Below are positions 35,763 through 47,311 of a stretch of DNA of 64,000 nucleotides, one piece after another. Source of the DNA: Diploscapter coronatus (taxonomy: Eukaryota; Nematoda; Chromadorea; Rhabditida; Rhabditidae); NCBI GenBank assembly GCA_964036155.1, contig OZ038422.1, positions 47,515,201 through 47,579,200 of the forward strand, read 5' to 3'. A model generated the notes under the pieces. That model was not told the origin of the DNA. It made no database searches and saw only the letters and a list, made by a program, of their open reading frames with translations. Made by a program: the position numbers and the translations under genes. Position 1 is the first letter of the stretch. Every line of letters begins with the position of its first letter.

Positions 35763-36068
35763 AGGTTATTAAAATTCGGAACAATCAGTTTATTTATTTA
35801 TTTTCCGGCATTTTTACGAGTTCTAAAAATTTTCGGGTAAACTCGAGTCTTTCGATATTTATTTTTCAAGGTTTCTGACCTTTTCCAATTTTCATTTTAT
35901 CTTTGTCGAAAACCTTGAACATGTATTCATTTTACATCTCAAATAAAGCTTTATCTTTATCTTTGTATTTTGAATTTGATTTATCATATCGAGAGGTTTT
36001 CAGCCTCGCATTCGTATTTTTATCGATTTCTTGATTTTCCCCATACTATCGGTTTTTCTAGATTGTGC
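35763..36068. promoter_or_regulatory. operon-like intercistronic region, pen-2 to PDZ gene
   Basis: AATAAA at 35942-35947 is followed by a U-rich run (ATCTTTATCTTTGTATTTTG). A strong acceptor GTTTTTCTAG ends at 36061, 8 nt (36062-36069) short of the next start codon. About 100 bp from cleavage site to trans-splice site is the classic spacing of C. elegans operons with SL2 addition. Confidence 0.5.
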
Positions 36069-38640
36069 ATGGTGAACCTGAGCCTGCCTTTGGAGGATTA
36101 CTGCCCGGCCAAGGATGCGATGAATCGTTCGGTCCTCATCGATTCCACCAGGTCCACCAGTCAGGTAGGTTTTTTTTTGGAAACTTTTGCAAAACAATTT
36201 ATCAGAAAGCTTTGGAAATATTGAAATTTTTCTGTTTAATCGAAGCATCGAAATATTTTGGTTGATTGAATTTAAGAAATTTTTTTTTTGTATATTTAGA
36301 ACGAGATACCGAGGAAAGGTTGATGAGAATTGGAATTTGTTTGATTTGAAGAATTTTGAACATAATTTATAGGAATAGTTTTTTGATGAAAATGAAGATT
36401 ACTGTAGTTTTCTTGTAGCGCTCTGACTTCTCGAAGATGTCATGGCTGAGTGGGACGAGCGAGAAGAGAACTCTGCTGCTAATGAGATCCGCATACACGG
36501 AGTCGTTCGGGTTTGCCTTACAGGTGGCTTTTTCTCCTAATTGTTTTCATTTTTCGAGCAGAAACCAGGACGTGTGACTAAATTTTAGCACTAGCTTTGA
36601 GCTGAATAAGAAGCTGCTGAGCCATATCGAATTTGTCGAGATAACTTATAGTTAATATGAATGAACAAAGCGTGATTTTTAGAATTATTATGTGAAATTT
36701 TTGAAACTTATTTTAACAGGGTCTGATAGTTTATCAATCGCACATTTACTGACTAGTATAACGAAATTTTTCAAATAAAACTTTAAAAATTTAGAATCTT
36801 ATTTTAACCATTTTTACGTTTCACCAACTTTGGACAAATCCCAAACAAAATCTTAGAATGTTTTAAACTTATTACTTGGAGAATTTTAATGGCGCATCTG
36901 CGTAGAATAAATCAAACATGAAATTCCAAATAAACCCCCAGAAATTTTTAAACGTATCTAAAATTTCAGTCGTACATGTTCAAGCGGACCGAGAACGATG
37001 TGCCGCAACGCATCACCTATGTCGACTACGTGCAGAACAACAGTTCTGCTGATAAAGCTACTCTCAGAAAAGGTAAGTTAAAATTTACTGGATAGAAACG
37101 TAGGCAGGATTTAATTATTTTTTTGCATAGAAATGATACTGATGCTCTTTATTACTTTTCAAATTGACCGGCTTAAAAATGCATGGAGTCTAAAATTCTA
37201 AAAAAAAAAAATCTGACATAGGAATATATGGGCTGGGCCAATTGTTTAAATTTTGAGGCGACGTGGTTCTGGCCGTGAATGGAGTGAACGTGACGAGCTA
37301 CTCCCATTCGTCACTCGTCAGTCTCATTTCCTCCCTACTCACAATGCGGCTAGTTACCATTTTTCGAGTAAGTACAGCCATGGGCCAAAAGTGTTTTTAA
37401 AGACACGCGAATTGCGCTATGTGCGAGACGAGAGAATAGAGAAAATGAAGAAAGGGAAGATATATAGTGCCAAAGTGAGCATAAGCCGGTTTTATTCGCC
37501 TTCGCGAATGTTCTGTATTATTTCGAATTGTATTCGAAAATTATTCCATTCCAGTATGATATCTCCCATTGATTGGGGTCTTTCTGCTATACAAATTTCC
37601 AAATTGACGCCGAAAAACAGTCAGGAAACTCGAAATAGGGCGACGTAAAGCATTCTCACTGTTTTTACCGTAATCTCAATAACAAACAAAAAAACTTGTA
37701 GCCCACGCCCTCTTCTATTGAAGCAGACGAGGGCTTATCTTATTTTATATCAATTCTTTACGAATCTTTATATTCCAAAACTATTTTTGCGAGGAAATGG
37801 AAAAGTAAACAAAGCAGCACATTTTGACTAGACTGCGACAAGCTTATATTTGTCAGTGATCTGTGCACCAGGTTGGAATAAGTCTCGAGAAATAATGTGT
37901 GAATTTTGGTCAAAAAAGTGCTGTGCAAATAATTTAAAAAAAAAAAAAAAAAAAAAAACCCTCTATTTTGAATACTAGAAGATCCCCGGATCTGATATTT
38001 GGATATTCTATTGAAATTTTCGGTAGATACTGTTTTGGAGTCTATATTCATTATTTTCTAAACTGTAAATTTTCTGTTCTTTTAAAAATGAAGAAATGCT
38101 CTGACTTAAGGACGTCCCCAGAATAATTTCGTTGTCGGTTCGATCGATGAAGCTGAATTTGTTGCTGGAAGAAAAAGTCAAGGAACTAAGAGAGCTGGAG
38201 AGTCGTGAAAAGGACATGCTCGATCACAGGCCGATCGTGCAGAAGATTGCAGATGGATACGTTGACGAAGTTTCGCCGGTTAGTTGCGATTTTTGAAAAT
38301 GCATTTTTTTAAAATAAAAATCGATCAATTCATTTTTATTGATTTTTGGCAAGTATCTGAATAAGCCATGATTTGAAACAGGAAATTTAGAAATACCTTT
38401 AAAGAAATAAGATTTTCCTTGAAACATTCAATTTCTAAAAATATTATAATTTTAAAAAACAATCCATAACAAAATTGTCTAATTTTAAAACTTGTATCAC
38501 GTGTTTTCATGCTGTTTAGAAAAATTAATTTGAATTTTTAGAGCCTTCTTCCTCAAACCCTCGGGTTCCATCACGTCATTCAAGTCGATGACGATGAAGA
38601 GGGTCCCAACATCGACTCGACCTACACCACAAGGCTATAG
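36069..38640 (+). CDS. PDZ scaffold protein, tamalin (GRASP)/CYTIP-like
   Basis: Six exons (36069-36164, 36419-36523, 36970-37072, 37258-37367, 38111-38278, 38542-38640) give 226 residues. A single PDZ domain covers residues ~48-138: TLLLMRSAYTESFGFALQ carries the carboxylate-binding loop (SFGFALQ), then ITYVDYVQNNSSADKATLRK, GDVVLAVNGVNVTSYSH and LVTIFR. A Leu-heptad coiled coil follows (LNLLLEEKVKELRELESREK), then a short acidic tail. Tamalin and CYTIP share this PDZ-plus-coiled-coil plan and bind cytohesin Arf-GEFs; tamalin links them to receptors. The protein ends TTRL, a class I PDZ ligand (S/T-X-hydrophobic), so self-binding is possible. The exon-4 acceptor (TTTTGAG) is atypical. Confidence 0.8.
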
Positions 38641-39762
38641 GCAAAATATAGTAAGAAAGGAAGGTCATGCCCATTTATTTTTTTACAAACTGAGTGCAGA
38701 CTTTACTGGTACAGTCTAAGAGAAAATCTACATCCCCTTTGTGGAAAAATGGTAGGCTTTTACTCACAGTATTTAATGAAAAATCATCCATATCTTAGAA
38801 ATTTGTTTTCGAAAGATTAGGACAACTTTTCTTCTAGAGAAAAGCTTTTGAATTTTTTTTCTTCAAAAGAAACCAAAAATTTCCCTTGTGAAGATACAAA
38901 CTTTGAGAGAATGTAAATTTTTGACTTGAATCACTTTTTCTGACTTTCATAGGTACCTGACTGAAATTCCGAGTGCTATATCTCTTGAGATTGAACAAAT
39001 TGGTCATTTTCTTTTCTGTAAATTTTCGGGTATTTGAACGTTTGTTAGTGCGTTGAAGATTGTTGTGATAAAAAATAGGGAAAAATGGAATTTTTAGACT
39101 TCAAGGAAATTTTTGAAGTCCTTTGGGCCTGCAAATGTCTGGAGTTTTTCCTAAACTTCCAGTAAAGTTTAAAGTTTCCTTCAAGCTACAAGGAAAGTTA
39201 AATATTTTTAAGTAAAAAAATTCCACTTTTTCCTATTAAAATTGAACTCATTTTGGTCAGTATTCAATTCGTGATTTCTTTGTGATGGGGTTTGATTTTT
39301 CTCGATTACTTATTTTGACATTTGATCCGGTTAACAAGTATCCCTTACTAGCGTGCCCCACTATGTCGTTCTCTTTTATAATTCTGTGACAATTTTTGAG
39401 ACTTGAAATATATCTGACGTTTTGAAGATCTATTCTTTATAATGTAGAGATTTTTAGGCTGATTTATATCATTTGATTGAACGTGTATGACCATCTATAC
39501 TGGCTTTGTGCATAATTATTCCCTCTTTGAAATATAAGATTCGGTTAGCAATTTTGAAAAAATTAGTGTGCTTTTCATAAATTCGATTTTTTAAGAACAC
39601 CAACTTTTATTATTTATTCCATTGAAAAGAGTTTATTTATTGATAAAATTTTATCGCGATTTTTAATTTTTTTTTTTTTCTGAAAATAGGTTTAGATCCT
39701 AGAAATACCTTTTTAATTATTTTTTTTTTTGTAATTTATAAAAAAAAAAATCGCATTCTCAG
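38641..39762. other. intergenic, PDZ gene to LETMD1-like gene
   Basis: AT-rich with poly-T and poly-A runs near 39670-39750. No exon is supported. An acceptor TTCTCAG ends at 39762, directly abutting the next ATG, consistent with spliced-leader addition right at the start codon. Confidence 0.4.
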
Positions 39763-42751
39763 ATGGCCCTAAACTTGGTTCGAGCGCATTCTTTCAAGAG
39801 GACATCGGGATTATGGCAGATTTCACTAAGGTATAATAATTATAATAAAAATACGGCTTTATTAAAAATTAAGAAAATTAAACTAAATTTAAGAAATTCA
39901 GAGCTAGCTCAGCTGGTCCGCCCCCGAGCGACCCGCCTAAAGAAGGCTCGCTGATGTTCAAATACGAGAAGTTCCTCTCCCAATGGCCCAAAGTCTTGGC
40001 TCTACACAGGATGGTCATGAATGGTGTGTTTATTTATTTTTCTACTTTTAATTAAAAACGCGCAATTTACCGTCTTCGAATTTTTTTATTTGGTGTAGGA
40101 AATATTTAAAACATTTTTTGATATTTTTAAAAAGCCATGTTTTGGTTTCGGAGTAATATTTAAAAAAAAAATTCCACGTAAAATGTCCTTTACTCATCTA
40201 TCACTGCAACTGTTTTGATAACTTTTAAAACGAGTTTTAAAAATTTTTAAGAACACATATTTTTCAGGCTCCCGTTGGTGCTTTTCGGACGTGAAGAGCT
40301 ATTTTTCTGTGAAAAGTGATTTGTACAAAGGCGTCCGAAAAATCGATCAATTGACCGTCCCAGAACTGGAAGTCCAAGTTCAGGTTGGTTTTGAATAGGA
40401 AATTGATTTATCAGAGAATTATAGTTGGTCATTGGTTGATTGTAATAGGTTTTGATGAGTTTGAATATTACAAATTGGATCTAATTTAACTGGAAATGAT
40501 ACAGCAAGTTTTGAAACTCACATCAAAGTCGAGAGTCTTATTCGGAATTATTTTCAAGAACTTAAAAGAATTATTTTTTAATACGGGAATCTTCTGAGAA
40601 TTGCTTTTAGAAATTTCAAAACCTATCACGATCGTTTTTCATTTCGAAAATTCATGTAGTTTTGTGTTTGTGTAATTTCAAAAGTCCTGTCCACTAATCC
40701 AAATTCTGATGATTGTTTTTAATTTTGCCGCATAGAAAAGTGGGCGGAGTTAGAAATTTGAATTTTGTGAAATTCTGGCGAAGCCGATTTTTCATTAGGC
40801 GGGCGGAGAGTTGCTGAAGATGAGCTTTCTGATGGTGGTCATTCAAATTCCGGGTAAAATTGCAAATTTTAAAAATCAATATTTTTCTTTTTTTTTTTTT
40901 TAAATCGCTATTCTTTCATTATTTTCCAAAATTCGCTATCCGTGAAATGAAAAATGCCAATTTACCTATTTTAGGGCCCGGCGACCTTCTAATTTTGATG
41001 CTGTAAGCAAAGTTTCATTTCTTTTTAATTTTGAAAAAAAATGGGAGAAGGAGCGCAAACTTCAGCAACTTTTTGCTATTTCTAACTCATTGCTGTGTTT
41101 AATTGGTCTAACTAATGAGATAATTAGGGTAATTAATTTGAGTTAATTAGGGGGCAATTTAGATGATGACCGAGGGTCCAAAAATGGCTGTCGTTTGCAT
41201 CCTTCTCCCACTTCCACTCACTGTATACATCATCGGTGCGGCAATGTTAGTAAAATTCGAAAAAAGTCGATATTTTAAGGGGCGTGGTATAAATAGATAT
41301 TTTTACTGTAGAAAATTCGCTGAAAAATCTTTTCTTTCGAAAAAGATTCTAAACATGACTTTTTCAGTAGAGAAATTGAAAGAAATCTATTTCTTTTTAT
41401 GGAAAACAAGCAATTATCAAACACACGCACCTTGAGAATATTTTTAAAATTTAATTTAAAAAAGAGCTCAAATTTCAGAATTTTCTTTCCCCGACTCGTT
41501 CTGACGAGGCATTTCTGGTCGGATGAGCAGCGATTCGAGTACTTTCATAGGGAAGTGTACGACTCTCAATTCAGAACACTGCCGGGACTGATCACTTTGG
41601 TAATTTAAAAAAAATTTATTTTTTCATTTTGATTTCCAGTACAAAAAGCCGCAAGACGTACCCCAGAAGTTCGAGGATTTGGACATCAATGTGCAGGTGT
41701 TTTATTTTCCAAAAAATGTTTCTCTGGAAGTAAAAAAATTCAGTTCTCTCTCCTACGACTTCACGGCATCTACCCGATTCCATTTTTCGGAATGAAGCGA
41801 CTTCTAAAGCGGATGGAATTTTTAAAGGAGTTGGACAAGCAAATTCGACCGAAAATCAATTCTTTGACCGAACGGCAACTCATTTTTGTGAGTTTATTTT
41901 TTATTTTGTAGGTTTCAAAAATTAAAAATGATAAGGTGGGAGAAGAAATTTTTACCTATCATTTTCTGCAAATTGTCTAAGATAGTTGATAATGAAAATG
42001 AATAGGCTTCACAACTTTTTGGAGATCAAAAGTGGAATTTTATTTTCACTACTTCGAGTTTTTGTTTGAGATAGTTAAAATTAAAAATTTTATAGGTTTC
42101 AAATATTTCGAGATACAATTTTTGATTGTGATGCATAATTTGGGAGAAATTCAGTCAGGAAAAACTGAATTGAAAGTTAATAAATTTTCAAAAAAAAAAC
42201 TTTAGACGCCAAGAACAATAATCCGATTTGTTGCAATTTAATCAGGCGCTTCTTATTTCAAATGTTCAAATTGGATAACATTTTAAAATCTTACTGGTTT
42301 AGTTAAATTGGGTGCTTTCCAGAATCTGTACATTCGACGCCTCGACTTCTCTCTGCTCACCGCGGATCAGATGCGAGAAACGCTCAGGAAATGGGTTGAA
42401 TTTTGTAGGTTTTACTATTTTTATTAAATTAAAAATTTTAATGATTATATAGGTTTATAAAATTTTGAGCGTAAAGTTCATTTCTAACTCGATCAGTCCA
42501 TTGTTGAAAGACTTATGAAAAATTTGATTTGATTTGAAAAATATGTGCATTGATATTCAAAATGCTCCAAATAGGTTCCACAGAAAGAATATTATGAATC
42601 GTTTCATCCACGCCTTGATTACTCGTACTAAAAACCGAAAGTATCAAAATTTCTAAAGTTCCAAATTTCAGCATCGAACCTCTCAAACGTGCAGTACCTG
42701 TTCGCTCCGGTTCATTTTAAGCAGCCCGCTTTTGGAGACAAGATGATGTGA
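39763..42751 (+). CDS. LETMD1: LETMD1-like mitochondrial inner-membrane protein with alternative cassettes
   Basis: Common exons: 39763-39830, 39902-40023, 40268-40383, then one of two cassettes, then 41479-41599, 41640-41696, 41744-41887, 42323-42404, 42672-42751. Either cassette gives 290 residues. The N-terminus is basic and Ser-rich, like a mitochondrial presequence. The LETM1-type domain shows FFPRLVLTRHFWSDEQR, matching human LETMD1 (LFPRQLLIRHFW), then LLKRMEFLKELDKQI and the C-terminal pattern LYIRRLDFSLLTADQMRETL, KWVEF. LETMD1 is an inner-membrane protein needed for mitochondrial structure and respiratory function in mammals. Cassette A is 40799-40853 plus 40975-41002; cassette B is 41163-41245. 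Both are 83 nt and enter in phase 0 and leave in phase 2. Poly(A) signal at 43206-43211. Confidence 0.85.
40799..41002 (+). other. LETMD1-like cassette A (two exons, 55 + 28 nt)
   Basis: Exon A1 40799-40853 (acceptor TTCATTAG, donor GTAAAA) and exon A2 40975-41002 (acceptor TATTTTAG, donor GTAAGC). Together they encode AGGELLKMSFLMVVIQIPGP then GDLLILML. It enters in phase 0 from the exon ending 40383. It leaves two bases that join the A at 41479, so the downstream frame is kept. Confidence 0.75.
41163..41245 (+). other. LETMD1-like cassette B (one exon, 83 nt)
   Basis: Acceptor CAATTTAG, donor GTTAGT. It encodes MMTEGPKMAVVCILLPLPLT then VYIIGAAI, aligning without gaps to cassette A, with identical E4, K7, M8 and P18 and matched hydrophobic positions. 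Both entry and exit phases equal those of cassette A. Including both cassettes would shift the downstream frame into a stop, so they must be used alternatively or one is unused. Confidence 0.75.
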
Positions 42752-43569
42752 AGCGGCCAAATATGCTTTGCTCAAGCTTTAGCCATGACTTTTTTAAATT
42801 TCTGATAGAGAAAGTATTCAGAAAAATAGAAATGACCATTTTTCGGCAGACTTTGCAAAGTTCAAGAGGTTCAACAATTAATTGTGCAAAATTTCTTGAG
42901 AAATGAACCTGGTGCTTTGAGTAAATTTTTGGGATTACGGTATTTTCTATCAGAAATTAGAATAGCTTATTTTAATTTATGAATGAACCCTGCCTATACG
43001 TTTTCTAATCTTATCACATCGTAATTAATCCGGGTAAAATTCGTTGATTTTTTTTTTGAGATTCTTATTGAGAATATTTTTGGCTTTAGACTCATTTAAA
43101 ATCACTTGTTAAAATAGGCATTTTTCAGATGTAGCTAGAAGTTAGAAGATTTTTATTGCGTTGTTAACTAGGCAAGGTAGGAGATTTGTCTATTGAGCAT
43201 CAAAGAATAAAACGACGATGCCATTTTTGTTGTTTTCTTACTTGAATTATAGCAAATCGTTCTAACGATTTGATATCTTGGAATTTTTGATTTTTAAATA
43301 TTATTCTTTGATTTTCCAGAAAATAGCTCAAATGTGGACGTGATTTCGAGGCTTTGGAGGGCAGAATTTATTGGGTATGAAAATAAAGAATGGAACAAAA
43401 ATTAAATAGAATTCTGGGTTCATTTTTCTTACGTTTTTTTTTAAACCCACTGAAATAATCTAACCATTTTATCGTTACAAATTTCTGGCTATGTTACCAG
43501 AAAATTGATATCACATTTTATTTGAATATTTTTTAAACTTATAAGCAAAATTCCATTTTACAGGAAAGG
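42752..43569. other. LETMD1-like 3' UTR and NAA60 leader
   Basis: AATAAA at 43206-43211. An acceptor GATTTTCCAG ends near 43320, about 100 bp after the poly(A) signal. A possible 5' UTR exon then runs to a GTATGA donor near 43374, and a further acceptor TTTTACAG ends at 43563, just before the NAA60 ATG. The leader exon contains a three-codon upstream ORF (ATG TGG ACG TGA). Confidence 0.35.
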
Positions 43570-46130
43570 ATGGAATCAGACCTGCCGGATTTGACATACG
43601 AACCATCGGCTTCGGACTCGGCCCCCTTGCTCCCGCTCTACTCGAGGACTAGTCGGACTAGTGAGGATGGTCATAGAGGGAGCGATCTCCACAATCGACT
43701 CAAATTGAGGCAGCTACAACCTGCAGGTAATTTTTTCTCAATTTATTCGGAAAATTCAACAAATTTTTAAGAGAAACTCAATTTGCTAGTTTGCACAAAA
43801 CAGCGGATTATAAAACACATGGGAATTGACGATTTTTGGAATGTTTTGAAACCTATTTTTGTTTTACTTAAAAACCAATTTTGGTATCTAGAATATGACA
43901 GTCCATGTCTAATACTTCCTTTTCGTAACTTGCTTGAAATGAATTGGGGGTGGTACTTAGAAAAGGTTCGAAATTGAGCGCAATTAAAGTGCCTGTCCGT
44001 GCTTTTGGATAGGGCTCTAGTCAGAGTCAGAGACCGATAGAAGAGACGCTTTGCTCAATTGATTTTCTTCAGTTCTTTTTCATCGTCTAGTACATTTCGG
44101 TAAATGGGGCGCAGTTTCCAAAGATTAGGCTTGGATTGCCGTGAGAAGGCGCGATATTGGAATAATAATGGCATAAACGAATCAACTTTCATATTAGTTG
44201 TGAAATATTTAAAAATTTGCAGATCTAGCCGCAGTCAAATCGTTGTGCTACAGCTCCTTCCCGATTCAGGTATATTTCAGAAATTATGAAGCTAAAAATT
44301 TGAAACTTTCCAATTAAATATCAGTTATCGTACTCTTTTCCAGAATTTACACGTGATTTTACTATCAATAGGTGTTTCGAATCAATAAAATTTATCTCAA
44401 ATTCCGCAAGTTTGATAGACACTTCATTGCAACCATGTTAAAAATAAACTTTTAGTTACAGTGCCTTCAGTTCATTAAAAAACCAATATTTTCTGAGATT
44501 ACTGTAATTTTTTCCAATTGCAGTACCCTGAATGCTGGTTCAACGAGGTGGTGTCGAGCAATTCGTTGATCAGCTACGGCTTTTTCGACTCGGGCCGCCA
44601 TCTCTGCGCTCTGATTGTAGCGGAAGTCAAGAGCATCGCCCAATGCAATGCGGAGGTCGGTTTCTCGCGTTTTTAATCGATTTTTGAGATAGGATTCAAA
44701 ATTTTCTATTAAAAATATCAACCACTCTTGTCTGTAGATTTCTCTTTAAGGACGAGAATTTTCGATACATTTTGCAAGTAGAGATGCTCGAAATTCGAAT
44801 ATTGGATCTCACTTTTTTCGAAGAAAGAAATCTTTATAAAGCGCAGTTGTTTTCACAATTATTTATCCACGTTTCAAGATTTCTCATTCCGAAATTTGAG
44901 AGATAGGAAGTGTTCTGATAGTCGAAGGAATTCAAATATATTTGAGGACCGAGAAATCGTTCCGTACGATCCGTCAGTCTTCGTCGTGTACATTCTCTCT
45001 CTAGCCGTCGATGCAGCCTACAGAAGGATGGGTCTCGCCACAAGACTTCTCCAGCATCTTTTTGATATTGTAGGCTTTTTTAAAATTATTTTTAGCAAAT
45101 ATTCTGAAACGCTATATTAAAGCTTCACCTCGAATTTTGTATGTCTTTCGAATGTAAAAAGTGATGAAGTTTTGATTCTGAAAATTCAAATAATAACAAT
45201 TTCTATGAAGGTTTAAATGAATCCAATCGAAAGACGATCATTGCCTGATTCACTAGATGAGTCCTTATATGAAATATTGAAACCTATCATTTTTCTTGAT
45301 ATTTTAACAGATAAAAGAATTTTCCAAAATTATTATATTTTTTCAGGCCGTCAATCTCCCACCCTACCCGCAAGCTGTCTTTCTCCACGTGCTTTCTACC
45401 AATTATCAGGCAGTCAAGTTCTACAAAGCCAATGGGTTCATTCTACATGATACGCTGCTGCAAGTTTTTTCTGCAAATTTTATTAAATACCTTTCCCTAG
45501 AAAAAATCATTTTCTGTAAATAATCACATTTTATTAACACTTCTCTAAAAGCATCGTTTTTACTTTGAAAATTTTACTTTTTCAGGAAAAATGCGTTTTT
45601 CCTATATTTCTCTTTCAGAAACTACTACCGATTCGATGACGGTTTCGGCGATGGCTGCACCTACGTCAAATATGCTAATGGTCAGTTTTTCTCGACTTTT
45701 TAAATTTGATTTTTAAAATGTTTCGACTCATTGTTGAAAGCAAGTTGGGCAATTTCGATTCTTTATCTAATACTTTTGAAACTTACATTGCAAATTATGG
45801 ATTTTCTTCAAAAATATTTCGAATAAGTTTCAATGGAATATTTTAAGCTTGACAATAGGATCTTTTCCGATAACTAATAACCAGTTTGGCTCAAACGAAA
45901 AGAAACTGATGAATTTGAAAGAATCAAAATATTAGAAATATGTTCAAGAAAAAATCCAATAAAATAATTATCCGCGTTTTTCCCTTCATAAAAATGATAT
46001 TAATCCGAACTAATTTTTCAAGTTTTCAGGAGCTCGGCCACCCCGATCGATGCAAGAAATGTGTCGATATGTTACAAACGCGTTCGCCTATCCCGCAAGA
46101 GTATTCTACAAAATGTTTGTTCACGATTAG
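43570..46130 (+). CDS. NAA60: N-alpha-acetyltransferase 60 (NatF), GNAT family
   Basis: Exons 43570-43726, 44223-44269, 44524-44655, 44911-45069, 45347-45459, 45619-45680, 46030-46130 give 256 residues. After a Ser-rich N-terminus of ~50 residues, the catalytic domain starts LAAVKSLCYSSFPIQYPECW. It continues through LIVAEVKS, VVYILSLAVDAAYRRMGLAT (R150-x-x-G153-x-A155 binds acetyl-CoA), VFLHVLSTNYQAVKFYKANG and GCTYVKYANGARPP. These match NAA60 specifically. NatF acetylates N-termini of membrane proteins at the cytosolic Golgi surface. Intron 5 starts with GC (CT|GCAAGT) and is needed to keep frame. The exon-4 acceptor (GATAGGAAG, giving start 44911) is weak and is my least certain junction. 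AATAAA at 46138-46143 begins 8 nt after the stop. Confidence 0.88.
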
Positions 46131-47311
46131 CCGGAAAAATAAAATACAAGGTGTGTCTTTATTTTTTTTATAAGGGGTATCCTCTACGATTTTTTGTTTA
46201 TTTAAAATGGTCCCCTTATGATTTCCATTCAGAAATGTGACTGTATTTTATCAAAAAAAATTACAGATCTCCAAAAACTTCTTCTAATCTAGATTATTCA
46301 AATCTCTATTATTCGTAGCGGCTACAATTAGCAATTTTACCCTCCCTACCTACTTTTCTTCGCTACTACCCCATTTTATTCGATTTCTATGAAATGCTAA
46401 TATTACACTACGGGCCATGCAAAGGAAATTCGATGATTTGTAAAAAGACTGCTTCTTCTACTTGGATTTTAGTGATTTCATATTCTAATGCAGCTAAAAT
46501 TTGATTTCTTCGTGATCTGATTTTTAAATCCTAGTCCCAGATTTGAAAATTTGTTGATTTACTTTTAGTCCTAATAATCTGTAAAAACTTATTTGAAAAT
46601 GCATTATTTTGAACTTCTTCGTGGAATATTTTTCTTGCCAAATCTTTCTTCTTTCTAAAATACGCAATAAACTTTTGAGATTTCTTTATTTAGCTCTTCC
46701 AAATTAGTAAATATGAGATTTTTGAAATTATGAAATGAAGATTTTGGTAAAAGTATTAGTTTTCATGGAATAGATATGTATAGTACTGCACAGTAAATAA
46801 TACTGTAGTTATCACATAGGAAAATTGGGAATGGTTAGAAAAATTTGGAAAATAGTGCCCGGAAAAAAATTTGGATAGAAAATATTTGTGCTTCTAAGAT
46901 AAATAAGTAAATCAAAAATTGAAAAATCTATTTTTCGACATCTGATTTTTAAAGATAGAATAATGTAGCTAAAAGTAGAAAAAAAATCATATTTTAAAAA
47001 GAGGCAATTAAATTTGGCGAATGAAAGTCGAGGGGGTCATTTTTCAAATTTCGAAAGGCGTCCAATTTTAAAGTTTCAACGAATTTTCTGGAATTGAACT
47101 GAATTTTAAAAATTTTTACGAGGTGATAAAAGAGTGATTTCTAATGTTTTGAGGTGGGATGTTGAGGGCGAGAATGCTTTTCTATCAAAATTGATTCGTT
47201 TGGGAAAGAAATTACTCGAATTTTGAGAAATATGATTACTTGTTTTGAAAATGAGTACTTTTCGCCTACTTTTTTTTTAAAGAAAGTACTCAAACTCAAA
47301 TTTTAGTACTT
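46131..47311. other. convergent 3' region between NAA60 and an unidentified minus gene
   Basis: NAA60 poly(A) signal at 46138-46143. No exon is supported in the remaining ~1.1 kb, which is AT-rich and without obvious repeats. Confidence 0.4.

Noticed and set aside
37253..37648. 131-codon plus-strand open frame in the PDZ gene region
   Set aside because: Overlaps PDZ exon 4 in another frame. The exon-4 frame matches the PDZ domain, so this is a shadow.
40799..41245. Both LETMD1 cassettes as constitutive exons
   Set aside because: Cassette A leaves two bases; joining it to cassette B creates an immediate in-frame TGA, so the two cannot be in one coding transcript.
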